Shown here one piece after another: positions 10,963 through 23,593 of a stretch of 64,000 bases of DNA. The translations under genes were made by a program, and so were the position numbers. The stretch comes from Emmonsiellopsis sp. PD_33 (Eukaryota; Ascomycota; Eurotiomycetes; Onygenales; Ajellomycetaceae), in the NCBI GenBank assembly GCA_032988165.1, contig JANTQF010000044.1:111586-175585 (forward strand), given 5' to 3'. Every line of letters begins with the position of its first letter. Positions within the stretch are counted from its first letter, which is position 1. The notes beneath the pieces were generated by a model, which ran no database searches, was not told where the DNA came from, and saw only the letters and a list, made by a program, of their open reading frames with translations.

Positions 10963-12224
10963 ATGTCGGTCAAACTGCAGCCTAAGACACTGGAATTCCA
11001 ACGTTAGTCCACGCCATGATCGCCGAGAGCAGACCCTTGTTGGACTCTATTGACACCCCGTATGTAGGGCCGTTCACTCGAGAAGTCAGCCAGATCCTCA
11101 CTATAGAAAATGAACAGAGCGACCCCGTAGCATTCAAGGTATGAGCTCCCTGCGGAACGAAACAACATCGCCATCAACTCCGAACTATAGCTGATATGAC
11201 GTTTGTTTAGGTCAAAACAACTGCCCCCAAGCGGTTCGTCTGCACATCGTCGTTGATTTCTAGTCGACCAGGCTGCCTAACATCTGATATCCAGTTACTG
11301 CGTTCGTCCCAATTCCGGCCGGATCGAGCCTGGCGCAAATGTACAGGTTCAAGGTCCGTGTTTGGCCTTGCGCATACATATATCCTCCTGCGAATCGAAA
11401 ATGATGTGATATGCTTACGATATGTATAGTGCTCCTTCAGGCGATGAAAGATGATCCGAACCCCAAAGCTTCCCGCGATAAGTTTTTGGTCCAGTCCGTG
11501 GCAGTATCGGCGGATAAGGAGTTCTCGAATGTCAGCGCGATTGTATGTGTGCCGCTCCTCGTCGCTACAATCAGCCATATACTTACCTTTTCGTAGTGGC
11601 AGCATGTGGAACAAACAGCCAAATCGTCGATCAAGGAGCAGAAAATCAGAGTAGAATTTTTGGATCCTGAAGAACCCGCCGAAACTAAAGGCGCGGACAC
11701 CAATGGGGTGGTATGTTCCTATATTTCTTGGGTGGACTGCATTGAACTTGTATAGCTCACAGAATATCTAATTCTAGGCCACGCTTGATGAACAACCTCC
11801 GGCGTATACCTCCCCTGCTGCCCCAAGATTCGATACCCCATTAGCAGCTCGCACCGCACCTCTTGATGTCACTTCTCCACCTCACGAAGTAGAGCGAGAG
11901 GAACCAATCTCTTCTCCACCTGGTGTCGATGCAGTCAAACCATCCGCGCCTGCATTTTCGAGCCCAGAACCCCAGCGCGCTGCGCCAACGCAAAGCGACG
12001 AGCTCAGATCCCAACTTGCGGATGCACGCGCCCAAATCCAGAAACTGAAAGACCAACTGGCCGATCAAGGATTGAGACAAAGGAAAACAGGGATTGAAAA
12101 GGGAGCCACGACATCAGGGCTACAGCAACAGCAGCCTACCCAGCCTGCAGAAGTGGGAGTTCCATTGCGCATCGTTGCAGCCCTGTGTTTCCTTAGTTTC
12201 CTCCTGGCGTACGTCTTCTTCTAG
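10963..12224 (+). CDS. scs2: VAP/Scs2-like ER membrane contact-site protein
   Basis: Seven in-phase exons (10963-11002, 11068-11138, 11211-11233, 11295-11353, 11430-11542, 11597-11710, 11778-12224) code 288 residues. Residues 1-~125 are an MSP domain (LEFQRPFTREVSQILTIEN; KTTAPKRYCVRPNSG; VLLQ), which binds FFAT motifs in lipid-transfer proteins. A Pro/Ser/Glu-rich linker is followed by a coiled coil (ELRSQLADARAQIQKLKDQL) and a C-terminal transmembrane anchor (VGVPLRIVAALCFLSFLLAY). That is the standard VAP tail-anchored layout, acting at ER-plasma membrane and ER-organelle contacts. Exon 3 is a 23-nt micro-exon with an atypical GTTCGT donor, but it completes the family signature TTAPKRY. 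Confidence 0.93.
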
Positions 12225-13629
12225 ACATATTGCCAATGACAAGCACGCACCCCCCCTGCGAAACCCTCATCTATTCCCCTCTACTAGTGCAGTCTCGGCA
12301 TTCGCTCTTGACCCCCTCAGACCATCACCATTTTTGAGGTCTAATTCCTGTCCTTCTGAGCGTTGCATGGCCCCTGTTTCTTTTCTGTCTATCTTATTCT
12401 TTTTATGTGTTCGATTCATTTTCTACCTGTTTACTTAACTAGCCTCTTTTCTCCCCTTTGATACAACGGCCACAATGTTGTATGGTTCGTATCTAATGTC
12501 TATCAGGCGCCATTCCCCTTGTTTATCGTACTGACAATGTCCTTTCCTTTCTTTCCCCCCATTCTTCCCATTTCATTTGTCCCTAGTCCTATTCCTTCTA
12601 TTCCCTTTTCCTTTTTATTCCTCTTTTTCGACAATGTGACAACGAATGCAGTTTTCTTACCCATCAACTTATCTCCTCCATATTCCATATTTTTTTTCTC
12701 TCTGTCTCTGTCCCTCGGAACGCGGTGTGGCGGATTTTTATTATGCCAGAGAAGAACAAAAAGGAACCCATGGAATAACTTCAACAAAAAAAAAGAATGT
12801 AAGCTTCATATATGGCCAGTTAAGTATTTCCTCCACATTTACCCCATACCATGTTTTCCCCCCGTACCCCATGCCGCCATGCCCCATACCCACCGCGGCG
12901 AGCGGTATCATGTATGATGTAATCGCGCACCAAACAGACGCACCCTCAACCTCGGGTCCGGACCCGGATGGGGCGTCTACCTAGGTACAACATATACATG
13001 TACATACAATGTACATACATGTTGTTGCCTCACCTATTGTTGCACATGACATGTGAGTTAATAGGAAAAACTGGAATGAGATACTACGTTTCAAAATTTT
13101 CGACAATCCCGACACCCAAGCTCCATGGCGCAGAAAGGGAGAACACGTGATCTGTTAACTATGTAGGTAGTTATCAGAAAATGGTTTTCCAACCTCCAAG
13201 ATTCCAACCAACTGACAAGTTGCATTGGATGTCCTTTTCGACTTTTGTTTGCTACATTAATCAACATTATAATAGGTGGGTGGGATGTACTAACTGGTTC
13301 AAAAGATACATACGGAGGTTTTATATCGCGAAAAGGAAAGAAGAAGAAAACACCAGATGTCCCCGAAACTTGAAAGACAAATTCAATTCCACATGCAACC
13401 AAATAGTGTTCATATGATTTGCTAATTACATATCCCTTCACAAATAGGAAATAAATAGATCATTCCGGGGTTTAGGAAACATCCATCCTATCAGATACTA
13501 TCAACTGGGGGAGAATATCTGGCCATCATCCTCTTGCCTTGTCCTTGGATAGAGTATGTATGCCACGGCAAGCTACTTCATATGAGCCCATCTCAAACAA
13601 ACCAACGCGTCTCACGCATGTGTTTGGGA
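12225..13629. other. Convergent intergenic region
   Basis: About 1.4 kb between the 3' ends of the VAP gene and the coiled-coil gene. The first half is pyrimidine-rich (12520-12720), typical of untranslated or low-complexity DNA. No gene supported. Confidence 0.55.
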
Positions 13630-15613
13630 TTAGGGGTCGGACATCGGGACATCGTTACCGTATTGCGATTGTGCTGCATCTAGGTGGTTGGATTTGAATG
13701 TCAGAGTGAACATATGGCATGGAAAAGAAAGTGAGAGGAAGAGGGAGAGGGGGAGGGAGAGAGAAAAAGGGGGGGTTCCGGCTACATTCCAGCAACGAAG
13801 CTATCTCCCCGCCTAAGATTTAAAGACGAAAAGAAACAGAAAAAGTCAGAAATTCAGGCAAACTTACCTTTCATATCCGCCAAAAACGGATCATCACCAA
13901 ACACAGGCAACACCGTCGCGCGCGAAACCACAAACCCGTTCAACATATCAAACCCACGATCATTCCCCCATTTAACAAGGGCGGGAAAGAAGCAGAATCC
14001 CACGAACAGGCCACTCCCATGACTATCACTACCAAGCCGATGCAGCTCATCATCCTCGCACTCGCCCTCCGTGACATCGACGATGCTCATGGTTGCGCGA
14101 TTGTAAGGTGTGCCGGGTCTATAGTACACGGACTCATACGACGCCAGCGACATGCATGTTTTTAGGCGGAGGTTGGCTTGCAGTTTTAGGAGCTTCAGAA
14201 GGCTACGCCGACCCTTGTCGCTGAGGGGAATATGCAGTTCGAGTCGTGCCCATGCTTCATCGACGAGATGGGTCAGCTCGGAGTCTGGGCTTGGTTTGGA
14301 GCCGAGGAATGAAGCGGAGATCTCTTTGACTTCTGGCAGGTGGTTGAGGAGCTTGATGAAGCTGGATCGCCAGATGTTTATGTCTCTTCGCGGGACGGCT
14401 AGGAGGTTATTCATTTATTAGCGTCTGCGCGCCACATCGTCCATTGAGGGGGTGGTTATACGGGTGGAAGACTCACCTAGTGCATCTACTTGGAAGACTT
14501 CTTCCAGTATGTGGAGGAATGACAGGAAATCTCCAGGATTGCCCTCCACGCCAATTTGCTCTTTGAGCTTCATGATCCCCGAAGTTGCTCCAACAACATA
14601 TTTGCTCGCAACAACATCAGCCGTTTCTTTATACAGTGCACTAGCAAGCAAACTGTGATAATACTTTCTGCCAAATTTGGCCAGGAGCAGGAGATAGTCA
14701 GGACCCAGCAGTGTGCCAAGTCGCTCATGATCGTTTCCCGTCGGCTTTCCAAACAGCTTGGAGTGTGATTCGACCGCGCACCCAGTAGTACTCTGGTATA
14801 GTCTTCGAAGCACTTCATCTGTCACACCCTCCGCCACTGTTCCCAGTTCCAGAATCTGTTGACCTAGCGCCTTCTTCTCATCTTCCGCCCGAAACAGGTC
14901 CTCCTTACACTCAGCCAACTCCCTCTTCAATTGACTGGCCAGGCTCTTATAATGCTCTGCTTCCCGAATGGCATTATAAGCTGCATTTTGATGGAAAGCA
15001 ATCTCCTGTCTGACTTCTGACATCGTCACGGTTCGCACTTGTCTCCGCGCTCGCTCTGCAAATGGCGGACCATTCCCAAACTGCAGAAAGGTGCGTTGTG
15101 TCTGCTGCAGCTGTCTAGCTTCCTGCTGGATATACTCGGGTGGATCACCCCGAGGCGGGACTCTGGGAGGTAGGTCTTTGTCCGTCTGAGGTCTCGACAT
15201 GTTATTATTACCTAGCCCGGTTGATGTCCGGTGCGGAGGCACAAGCGGGCGAGTAGGAGGTAACTGGTGATCGCGGCTAGGAGAAGAACTCAGACTCCGC
15301 TCGTCTTCTTCGCGCACTCCGGTTACACTCTGTGATCGGGAACGGGATCGTTCGGTCGCGTGGCGACTTGGAGTTGTTGGAGAGTCGAGGATGGCTTCTA
15401 CCGTTCGTGATTCTTCCTTGGTACTGTTTTGGTTGTCTTGTTAGACCTAATTGTCTGGGATATATTGGGATAATCTTACTCTTCTGCAATGGAGAGGGCC
15501 CTCTGAAGTAGAAGCGCCTTCTCCATCTCTGACTCCAGCTCCAGCTCATCCATTGCAATTGTATTGTCCGTTGCTTCTTTTGGCATCGTAGTAGTCTCTG
15601 TTTTTGCGTTCAT
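13630..15613 (-). CDS. Conserved-looking coiled-coil protein of unknown function
   Basis: Four exons (15480-15613, 14477-15423, 13868-14398, 13630-13679) join in phase to give 553 residues. I do not recognise a domain. The first ~45 residues are acidic and Glu-rich; residues ~50-130 are Ser/Arg/Pro-rich and probably disordered; a coiled coil follows (for example HYKSLASQLKRELAECKEDL) ending near EKKALGQQILELG. The second half is folded in appearance, with regular hydrophobic spacing (LLLAKFGRKYYHSLLASALY; LHILEEVFQVDAL; GLFVGFCFFPALVKWG). No signal peptide or obvious membrane span. The last 50-nt exon (ending NDVPMSDP) is predicted from a CTGAC branch and CTAG acceptor and is less certain than the others. 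Confidence 0.7.
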
Positions 15614-16370
15614 CCTGCCGTAAATTCGACTGAGATGCGTATATTTTTTTTTTTTGGGAAACTCTCAAGACGCAGGGCGGACTTCTATCGTTGGATATTT
15701 ATTGCAGGAGAAACCAAAAGCTTCTACACATGCAACCAGCTTCCCTCACTTTTTTCAACTCTCGGGAACCGACACAAGATAATGCGCCCGAATGAAACAG
15801 GCAAGACAAGACAGAGCTTCCAGCAGCGTATACCTGTAAGCTACGAGGCGAAACCGGCATAAGAGGGGAGGAAACAAGGCTGACTGACGCTGTCCGACGT
15901 GGCGGCTGTGAAGGTGTTCCATCACCACTCGCTGCTACTTATCATTTCATTGCTGCTACGCCTGCACAAGCCAAAGTCAAACCGGCGCCTCGATGTCTGA
16001 TACCATTGCAGCCTCGTCCGAGGTGGCAGGGTTAAGATGGGGTCGACTGGAACAAGGCGGGCTGATTGGAGCGCCTCGAGCCATAGACGAATGGCGATAC
16101 GAACATGTGGAGGGGCACGGCAAGGCTGGGAGTTCCCTCGATTCCGGCCAAGGCGGAGCCTTGCCTTGAAGGCTTTTACCCTTGATTGTATATGAGGGGA
16201 AGCGTGCCCCCAGTGCTTGAGAGGCTCATATTTGAATCTTCAGGATCTGGTTGTCGAGAGGTCAACTGTCAAGGCAAAAGGGGGGCCGAAATACTTCTGG
16301 TTACACGATACAGGGGTATCTACATGTCAAACTGTTTATTGAGGAGCCGGACGAGCAAAAGGGCTTCAAA
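15614..16370. other. Divergent intergenic region
   Basis: About 760 nt between the coiled-coil gene and the Hsp70-like gene, presumably both promoters. A run of T lies at 15640-15655. Nothing else recognised. Confidence 0.55.
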
Positions 16371-18792
16371 ATGTTGACGAGTATTATGATCGCGGTCGAC
16401 TTTGGGACGACGTATTCGGGTCTTGCTTTTAGTGATCCATCCCAGGTATGTTGCTGAATATTTTGATAAACCATTTCTGAATATTTAGAGGAGATCTTAA
16501 CTAGACAGTTAACTATCCGCCGCTAACTTAACTAAACAGAGAACCGACTCCGCAATCCCCATATCCGACTGGGGTCGGGGCGTGACAAGCCAAAAAGTCC
16601 CATCGTAAGCAAGAAACCTCCCAGAAACAAAAAGGAAGTATGCTCACACTGCAAAACACAGAGAAATCCAATTCACCGGCCCAGGCAACGGACAATTCAA
16701 ATGGGGATTCCAAATCAAGCACGGCCAGGAGCGCCACATCTGGTTCAAACTTGACCTTGACCCAGACAACTCCCGAACGGGCAAACTGACCCAGCTCTCA
16801 AGAACGCTCAAGGACCTCTTCGTGTCACCGCCCGAATACCAGCGGTCCACAGAGGACATTGTGGCCGCGTACCTCACGGGCCTCCGCAGACATGCGGTCG
16901 CACACTTGGAGAAACTCTACGGCCAGGCCGTGATTAAAGAGTGCCAGCTTGACTGGATCATCACGGTGCCCGCCGTCTGGTCCGATAATGCGAAGAAGAA
17001 GACGAGAAATGCCGCGCTCAGAGCGGGCATGGGCGATACGACGTCGCTGCAGATGACGTCTGAGCCTGAGGCGGCAGCAGTGTATGCGCTCAAGGCGCTG
17101 GATCCGCATCATATCAAGGTTGGGGAGAGTGTGGTGATCTGTGATGCGGGTGGAGGGACGGTGGATTTGATTACTTACAAGATGAAGTCTGTGACTTATC
17201 CGTATGAGGTTGAGGAGACCGCTATTGGCGGCGGCAGTCAGTGTGGGAGTACGTTTTTGAATAGGAAATTTGAGGAAGTGTTGATGAAGAAGCTGAATGG
17301 GAAGCCAATTTCGAAGAATGCGAAGGCGATGGTGAGACCCCAAACACCCTTATTCTCCGCCTACTTGGCTATTTGGTTAGCTTCTTACTGACGGATGGAT
17401 ATAATAGGCAATGAACCATTTCGAGAAAGAGGTACGTTTATGAAATGAACTACAAGAAACACCCCATCTAACTAACCCCCCCAGACAAAACGCAACTTTG
17501 GCACTGAAGACGAGGACGAAGACGAAGAAGATATCGAATTCCAAATACCCAGTAAGCAAAGCCACAACCCTATCTATATACATCCATCTAACCCCATAAC
17601 CCGCACAGTCCCCGGCGTCGAAGACGACCCCAGCGTCGGAATCTGCGCCGGATTCCTCGAAATGACCTACGCCGAAATGAAAGAAGTTTTCCAGCCCGTG
17701 ATGACGGAGGTGCTCATGCTCTTAAACGAGCAGCTCAAAGCCGCAATCAAAGAAGGCCCCATTAGTGCCGTGATTCTCGTCGGAGGCTTTGGAGAAAGCA
17801 CATATCTGTATCGACAGATTAAGGAGGCGGTGGCGCCAGTACCAGTTTTGCAGCCACCTAACGGGTTCGTTTGTCTCTCTTTTTTTCAGATATTTAATGA
17901 GGCTGTCGATTGTATAACTGACATCTTTGATCTGTCTGTGTAGCTGGACCGCAATCGTCCGCGGCGCAGTGATGAAGGGGAAATCGCAATTGTCCACTAA
18001 TCCCAGCTGGCAGGTGAAATCGCGATACTGCCGGGGGAATTACGGGCTGTTGCTCTGGATGCCCTGGAAGGAGGGGATGCCGACGGATAAGAAGTACGAA
18101 CTAATTAATCCCCCTTACTCGCCGTTTCCTAGTCTCTTTCATCCATGCGCAGTCTTAAGATGAGATAAAGAAATTTAGACTAACATGACACAGAGTCTGG
18201 GACAAATACGAAGGCGTCTACAAGCATTCAGAATGTATGCAATGGTGCATTAAGCGGGTGCGTAACCTTATCTTTCCCTTCCCCTACCTAGCCCACCCCG
18301 ACTCCCACCCCCTTATTCAGTTACTAACACACCACCTACCCCACAACAGGGCGACAAAGTCCAAGAATCCGCCCCGAAATCCTTCCCTCTCTACCGCGCC
18401 GTACCCCTCGACGACCCCCTCGTATTCTCCAGCTCAATCTACTACTCCCCCGTCGACGGCTCGAAGGCGCCCGTGTATTTGAATGGGGGTATGTCCACGT
18501 CCAGTCTAACCAAACCATCCCACCTTCCCCAAACCCTACCCTATCTATACACGCACACCCACTAACACCCCCAATCCAATAATACCCAGACTGCCGTGAA
18601 CACTGCGTGCTAAACTACAATCTCTCCTCGATCCCGCGGTCAAAATTCAAGCGCAAGGCCGGGTTCCATGGCGAGGATTATTATGAGGTTGAGTATTCGG
18701 TTGATGTCACTTATTTTTCGGCGGAGATGAAGTTTGAGCTGGTTTGTCAGGGGGAGAAGTATGGGAGTGTTACGGCGAAGTGGTTGGAGTGA
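16371..18792 (+). CDS. Atypical Hsp70-family (actin-like ATPase) protein
   Basis: About ten exons; the clear ones are 16371-16445, 16540-16604, 16662-17331, 17408-17431 (24 nt), 17485-17551 and ~17610 onward, ending WLE at 18792. The N-terminus carries the Hsp70 phosphate-1 loop IAVDFGTTYSG, the middle has phosphate-2 (VICDAGGGTVDLITY) and adenosine (VILVGGFGESTYL) motifs, so the nucleotide-binding domain is complete. The canonical substrate-binding domain with EEVD tail is absent; the C-terminal ~200 residues are different. An acidic loop (TEDEDEDEEDIEF) is inserted. This matches the divergent HSPA12-like group that is multicopy in filamentous ascomycetes. Substrate and role unknown. A second Met at 16386 is a possible start. 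Confidence 0.85.
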
Positions 18793-19554
18793 GTGTTTAT
18801 ATACGAGGAGGGGAGGGGAGGGGGTTTCGATTGAGCGGGCGGGGTGTCATTTAGCTACTTTTTTCTGGTTTTATTTATGATTCTTTTCTATGTCTTGTGC
18901 GTTGCGTTTGTTGGATATAAATGTGATGGTATTGATGGGTAACTAACTAGCTTATATATTTCGTGTTGAATTTACTGCTCGTTCATAATGGTGCGTGGAG
19001 TTGGAATGTTTCCCTTATAGGTTCATTCAATCGAGGCCCGATATAATCGGCACCCCAGTTCACCCAACTAAGGCAATGTAATGCATAGTTATATACCCAG
19101 TCAGCTAACATCGCAAGATGTATCTATATACGTACGTATGTATATGCAGCGCATAAAGAAATGATAATGCAAAAGTAGGCAGATAGGCGGCCATCCATCC
19201 ATCCATCCATGCATCTATCTATCTCTTGCACTCTAAAAATATCAAAAAGAGCAGAGAAAAGGATATTGCGAAACAAAACAAAAATACAAAACCCATATTA
19301 AACAACCATTACATAGGTAGATAGGTACAATATAACAACGGACGCAGAATGCAGAGAAGCAAAAGGACGGAAGAAAGAAAGCAGTATAGCCAAAAGGAGA
19401 TCTCAAGCTTGACAAATAGAGAAAGGGAGGGAGAGGAGGAGAATATAACGGGGATTTTTGAGGGGGAAATTACCAGAGGTGTGGGATGATCACCAACACA
19501 CAGACCATATCCTTCTTCCTACGACAAACCACCCAAATAACCCATCCCCACCAA
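18793..19554. other. Convergent intergenic region with simple repeats
   Basis: About 760 nt of AT-rich sequence between two converging genes, with a CATC tetranucleotide run near 19192-19210 and ATCT repeats after it. No gene seen. Confidence 0.55.
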
Positions 19555-20890
19555 CTAATTTTGAATCTCAGACTCTTTCCAACCCCCACGTCCACCACCG
19601 CCAACAATCCTCCCCCCTTCCGCCCTCTTCACCCGACACCACAACCCGACATTCGAATCCAGAATAAACATATAAATCACCCACACCCAGCTACGATGCG
19701 ACGGAAGCGGCTCATAAAACTCCTTCGCGATATTATGCAGTGCATGCAGACGCGTCCAGGGGATAGCTGGGAAATCGTGGTGCTCATTGTGTAGGCCGAC
19801 ATTGTAGGTTAGGATGTTGAGAGGGCCGTAGTATGAGTATGTTTCTGGTGGGGAGAGGTCGGATAGGGCTGAGGGGTTGGTGTCTTTGGTCTCCTTATTT
19901 TTGTTGGCAGCCATGCGCCGTTGCTCCTCGATAGATTCAGTGCCTGCACCTGTTCTCGAGAAGAAGTAATGTTCCGCGATGAAGTGGCCGGCGCAGGGAT
20001 GTAAGGAGCCAGCGAGAAACGAGCTGAGAATCAGGTAGTATATCGACTGCATGGAGGAGCCGCAGAGCTTGTATAGGAAGAAGTCGAAGGTGAATTGGAC
20101 GATGATGTTTAGGAAGTGGATGGAGGTGAAAGGGGGGGAGTATATGAACATGGGGCGGAGGGCGTAAAAGAGGATTTGGAAGGTGCAGAAGAAGGCTTTG
20201 CCGAGGACGGAGTCGAGGAAGAAGGCTTCGAAGACAGTGGGAAGATCGGTGTCCAATGAATCGACCCCGAGAGATTTGTGGTGGGTTAGATGGTAGGGCT
20301 GTTGAGAGTCGCGTTAATGGTCAAAGCATGAAAAGAAATGGATTAGAGGAGTAGGCTCACCCTGAATGCAGCACTGTATGGTATGCCAATAGGCAAATTG
20401 GCAAATATAGCCAGTAGTCTGTTGGCAAACGGGGATCTGAAGGCAAGGTTGTGTGATATCTCATGGATTGCTAGGAAGAGGTTCTGGTTCGCCGTGGCGC
20501 CAATAACGTAGCCCGTCAAGAGGAATTGCCAGCTCAAAATAGGGGTATTTCGTAGCAAATAGGCACAGGCTATCTGAATCGATACGACACCCAGGACGAC
20601 ATATTTCGTGAGAGGCTCAATGCCGCATAGCTTGGTCACCTACCTCCCAACAGCTTGTTAGTAGCGGGCGATTAATAGGGGACCGGGGCAATCCCCACCT
20701 CTGGATGAGCTTTGATAATTGCCTGCCGTCTAGACCGGTGAGGCTCCTCCGTATATGTCCAGAAGAAGTGATCGTCTATCGAAGACTTTGAAGGACACGG
20801 GGGCTCAGCACGAACGGGGGTTGCTTCGCTGGGGTTGGCCACGGAGACCCGGGCTCTGAGGGGGTCAGCGGTAATGACTGACGGCGGCAT
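19555..20890 (-). CDS. des1: Sphingolipid (dihydroceramide) delta-4 desaturase
   Basis: Three exons (20699-20890, 20361-20639, 19555-20298) in phase code 404 residues. The N-terminus contains the DES signature DDHFFWTYTEEPHRSRR. Three histidine boxes for the di-iron centre are visible: HEISHN at 123-128, HLTHH at 160-164 and HNEHHD later. Hydrophobic segments fit a multi-span ER membrane enzyme. The enzyme introduces the 4,5-trans double bond into the sphingoid base of ceramide, which in filamentous fungi feeds the glucosylceramide branch. The tail after the last box ends in a glycine-rich run (IVGGGGRGG) that is probably disordered. Assignment is strong on motifs and N-terminal domain. Confidence 0.93.
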
Positions 20891-21416
20891 ACTTGCGGGT
20901 ATGCTGCAATGTGTATTGTATGGGTGCAGACAGCTGCGTGGACGGGCAGCAATGGTCAGGTCATGGAGTGAAGTCGAGCAATGTTGAAGCTGTCGTTGTC
21001 AACATTTGCTCGGACTCGATGCGGCTCTTACTTTGTGGTTCAGGGACACGCAACCTTTCCAAATCCGGCCCGATAAGGTTCCAATTCCGTTGGGTGGGCC
21101 GGTCACGTGCAGATAAGCGGATCAGATAAGATATCGAGGTCTACATTACTCAATGGCGATTCGCGAATAATTATGTACCTGAATATGCCAACTATATTTT
21201 GTATAGCTTAGAGATATGTACTTATTCTCGGATTCTGTCATATACTTTTGTCCATTCACCCTGTGTTTTATCATAAATCGTATCCCAGCCAGACACATGC
21301 CCTCGTTGGATGCCACACCTTCCTTGCTGCAGTCGGACGTCGCGGTCAATGCATTCTCCGCCCAAACCCAGCCGGTGTACCGTTATATATCAATGTGGAT
21401 TTGATCAAGAGAACGC
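20891..21416. other. Intergenic region with des1 promoter
   Basis: About 530 nt between two minus-strand genes. It should hold the des1 promoter; a TCACGTG element lies at 21103-21109, about 210 nt upstream of the start codon. Confidence 0.5.
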
Positions 21417-23105
21417 CTAATAATCATCGCCCCTACTGATGACCTCCTTGATATTAGGTCGGAGAAGAATAGTCTATCACATGGTTAGCTGGCACATTTT
21501 ATCACGAATTGGGATTTGAGGTCGCCTACATGTTCGAACTGGGCGGTGTATGATCCCTTCGTGTCACAAAGTGGGGGGTATGCGTCCACAATACCCTGGG
21601 CAACCAGGTTATTCAACTATTATCACAGGCATTAGCAAAATAGGGCCTGTAGGGTTAGGCTGTGAATATCACGCACCCCAAGAAGGTATTGTTGATGTCC
21701 GAGTCGATCCAGATACCGACGGCAGAAAGGCAAAGTGCCGAAGTTCTTCGTAATGGTACTGAGCAAGCTCTTTGCAGACGACAGGCGGAGTCCCACCTTG
21801 GGAGCATCGGGAACCTTGGCGTAGTGAGAGGTTTCCATCTACGAGAGCTCATTAGCAAACCACAGCACATAAACTGATTAACCGGATATATCACTTACAT
21901 CTTCTATCACTAATCCCTCTCCAGTACTGCCGAAAGTCTCGATAGCGTAGACTTCACCCTCCTCCATCTTTGTCTGGTCTCTGCCCTTGACGATAGGCAC
22001 ACTCTTGCCGTACTTACCACCATGGATTTCGAATTGACTAATGGTATGGCCGTTAAGATTTCGAATGGCTTTTACTTTACGTGTCTTTCCCTTGATCTCG
22101 ACCTCGTAACTCTCCATGGTCTCCTGGATGGCAGCTCCAATGTCGCTCATGCGGACGTCAATACCAGCTTCCTATAATGGACAGTTAGTAAAAATATACC
22201 AGATCGACATGGCATGGAGTAAACTAACCTTAATTCCAGTGTTCGTAGCATCCTTAACAGCAGCAAGGAGATTATCGTAGACTGGATCGAATGCAACGGT
22301 AAAGGCGCTGTCCACAATTCTTCCATTGACGTGAACACCAAAGTCGACCTTCATGACGTCTTCATATTGAAGAACCGTCGTGTTACCCTTATTTGGCGAG
22401 TAATGCGCAGCGCAGCGGTTAATATTGGTTCCGGTAGGGAAAGCAATACCGCCTAGCAGGTTGTCACCCTCTGTCATGCCATCGTGGCCGGTGAGTGCGC
22501 GCACGCTATCTTCAATGCCCTCCGCAATTTCCGTCAGGGTTTGGCCGGGCTTGATGGTCTTTTGGGCATACTGCCGAACCTGTCGATGGACCTCAGCAGC
22601 ATAACGATATTCCGCGAGGAAGTCATTGTTCATCCGGTCGAGGTGTCTCTTCTCCTCATTGGTTGTGCGGTAGGCATTCTCGTCCTTGTACTCAACAAGT
22701 TCGCCCTCTGGGTACTGATTGTTGGGGAAGAGGTTGGAGAGAAGGACTCGAGGAGGCTCGCTCTGGACCTTTGGTGTGCCCTTCTTCTTCTTCTTTGGCT
22801 TTCTCTTCTTCTTTTTCTTGGCTGCTGCACGGCTTTAAGTTAGAATACAGAAATATTCGGGACGGACGGGAACCTCCCACCTCCAGCACCCGGTTCCTGA
22901 GCTCCTTGCTCCTCCTCGTTATCATCGTCCGACTCTCCATCTTCGTTTCCGGGGGTCTTCTGTTCTGGTTTTTTTCCTGCCCCGCCTTCGGCGTCCACTA
23001 TGGCAAAGAAACCCTGTTAGTAACCGCGACGTAAACGTAAAAATTTCGCAGAAAAAGGGACTGACAGTTGAGCTTTTCCAGCTCCGGAGTAGCCTGAGCT
23101 GCCAT
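21417..23105 (-). CDS. map2: Methionine aminopeptidase 2
   Basis: Seven exons reconstruct a typical fungal MetAP2. The N-terminal part is acidic (GNEDGESDDDNEEEQ) followed by a polylysine block (AAKKKKKRKPKKKKKG), characteristic of the type 2 enzyme and its ribosome association. The C-terminal pita-bread peptidase has all metal ligands: the two Asp in KVDFGVHVNGRIVDSAFT, His in NLNGHTISQFEIHGGK, Glu in AIETFGSTGEG and Glu in AQFEHTILLRP. It removes initiator Met from nascent chains in the cytosol. Internal exon edges were checked by frame, for example VIED joined to METSHYAK and FEH to TILLRP. The gene ends SRGDDY. Ascomycetes often have two MetAP2 paralogues; which one this is cannot be told. 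Confidence 0.95.
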
Positions 23106-23593
23106 GTTGACTGTCGCGAGGGGAAGTTCGATGTAGTTGGCGGTGTTTTGTCTACGGGATGCGGGCAGATTCAAAAACTCCGCACGCAAAGACGGCAGAA
23201 TGGGCGCCGCCTTGCAGCTGGCCAATAGGAAGAGTGGTAGGCTGCCGGGTCACGTGTTTGTATACATCACGACTTGGAGTGTCGTTGATGCTGGAATGTT
23301 TTGCTGTTCAGGGAATGGCAAATAGTTAGAAGTTGTATAATGAGCTGTGGTGCTCAGTCATTATATAAATATTCCACTCGACAATATCCTTATGTCCTTG
23401 TTTGAAGCCGAACAACGGCCGGCCATCCGTCAGCCATGACGTGTGTCACGTGAGCGGATATCGATAACGGCAAACGGCGAATATCAGACTTCCCCTGAAG
23501 ACCTTTTTTATATACCGCCAACTCTGCCATCTTTAGAGCAGCAGCGTCCATTATTTCTCGAATTCCCGGGGGCGTTATCGGAAACTATGAGGT
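23106..23593. promoter_or_regulatory. Bidirectional promoter of map2 and the J-protein gene, with two TCACGTG elements
   Basis: About 490 nt separate two divergent genes. It contains TCACGTG at 23250-23256 and the palindrome TCACGTGA at 23446-23453, which match the Cbf1/bHLH-type E-box. Regulation is inferred from sequence only. Confidence 0.45.
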
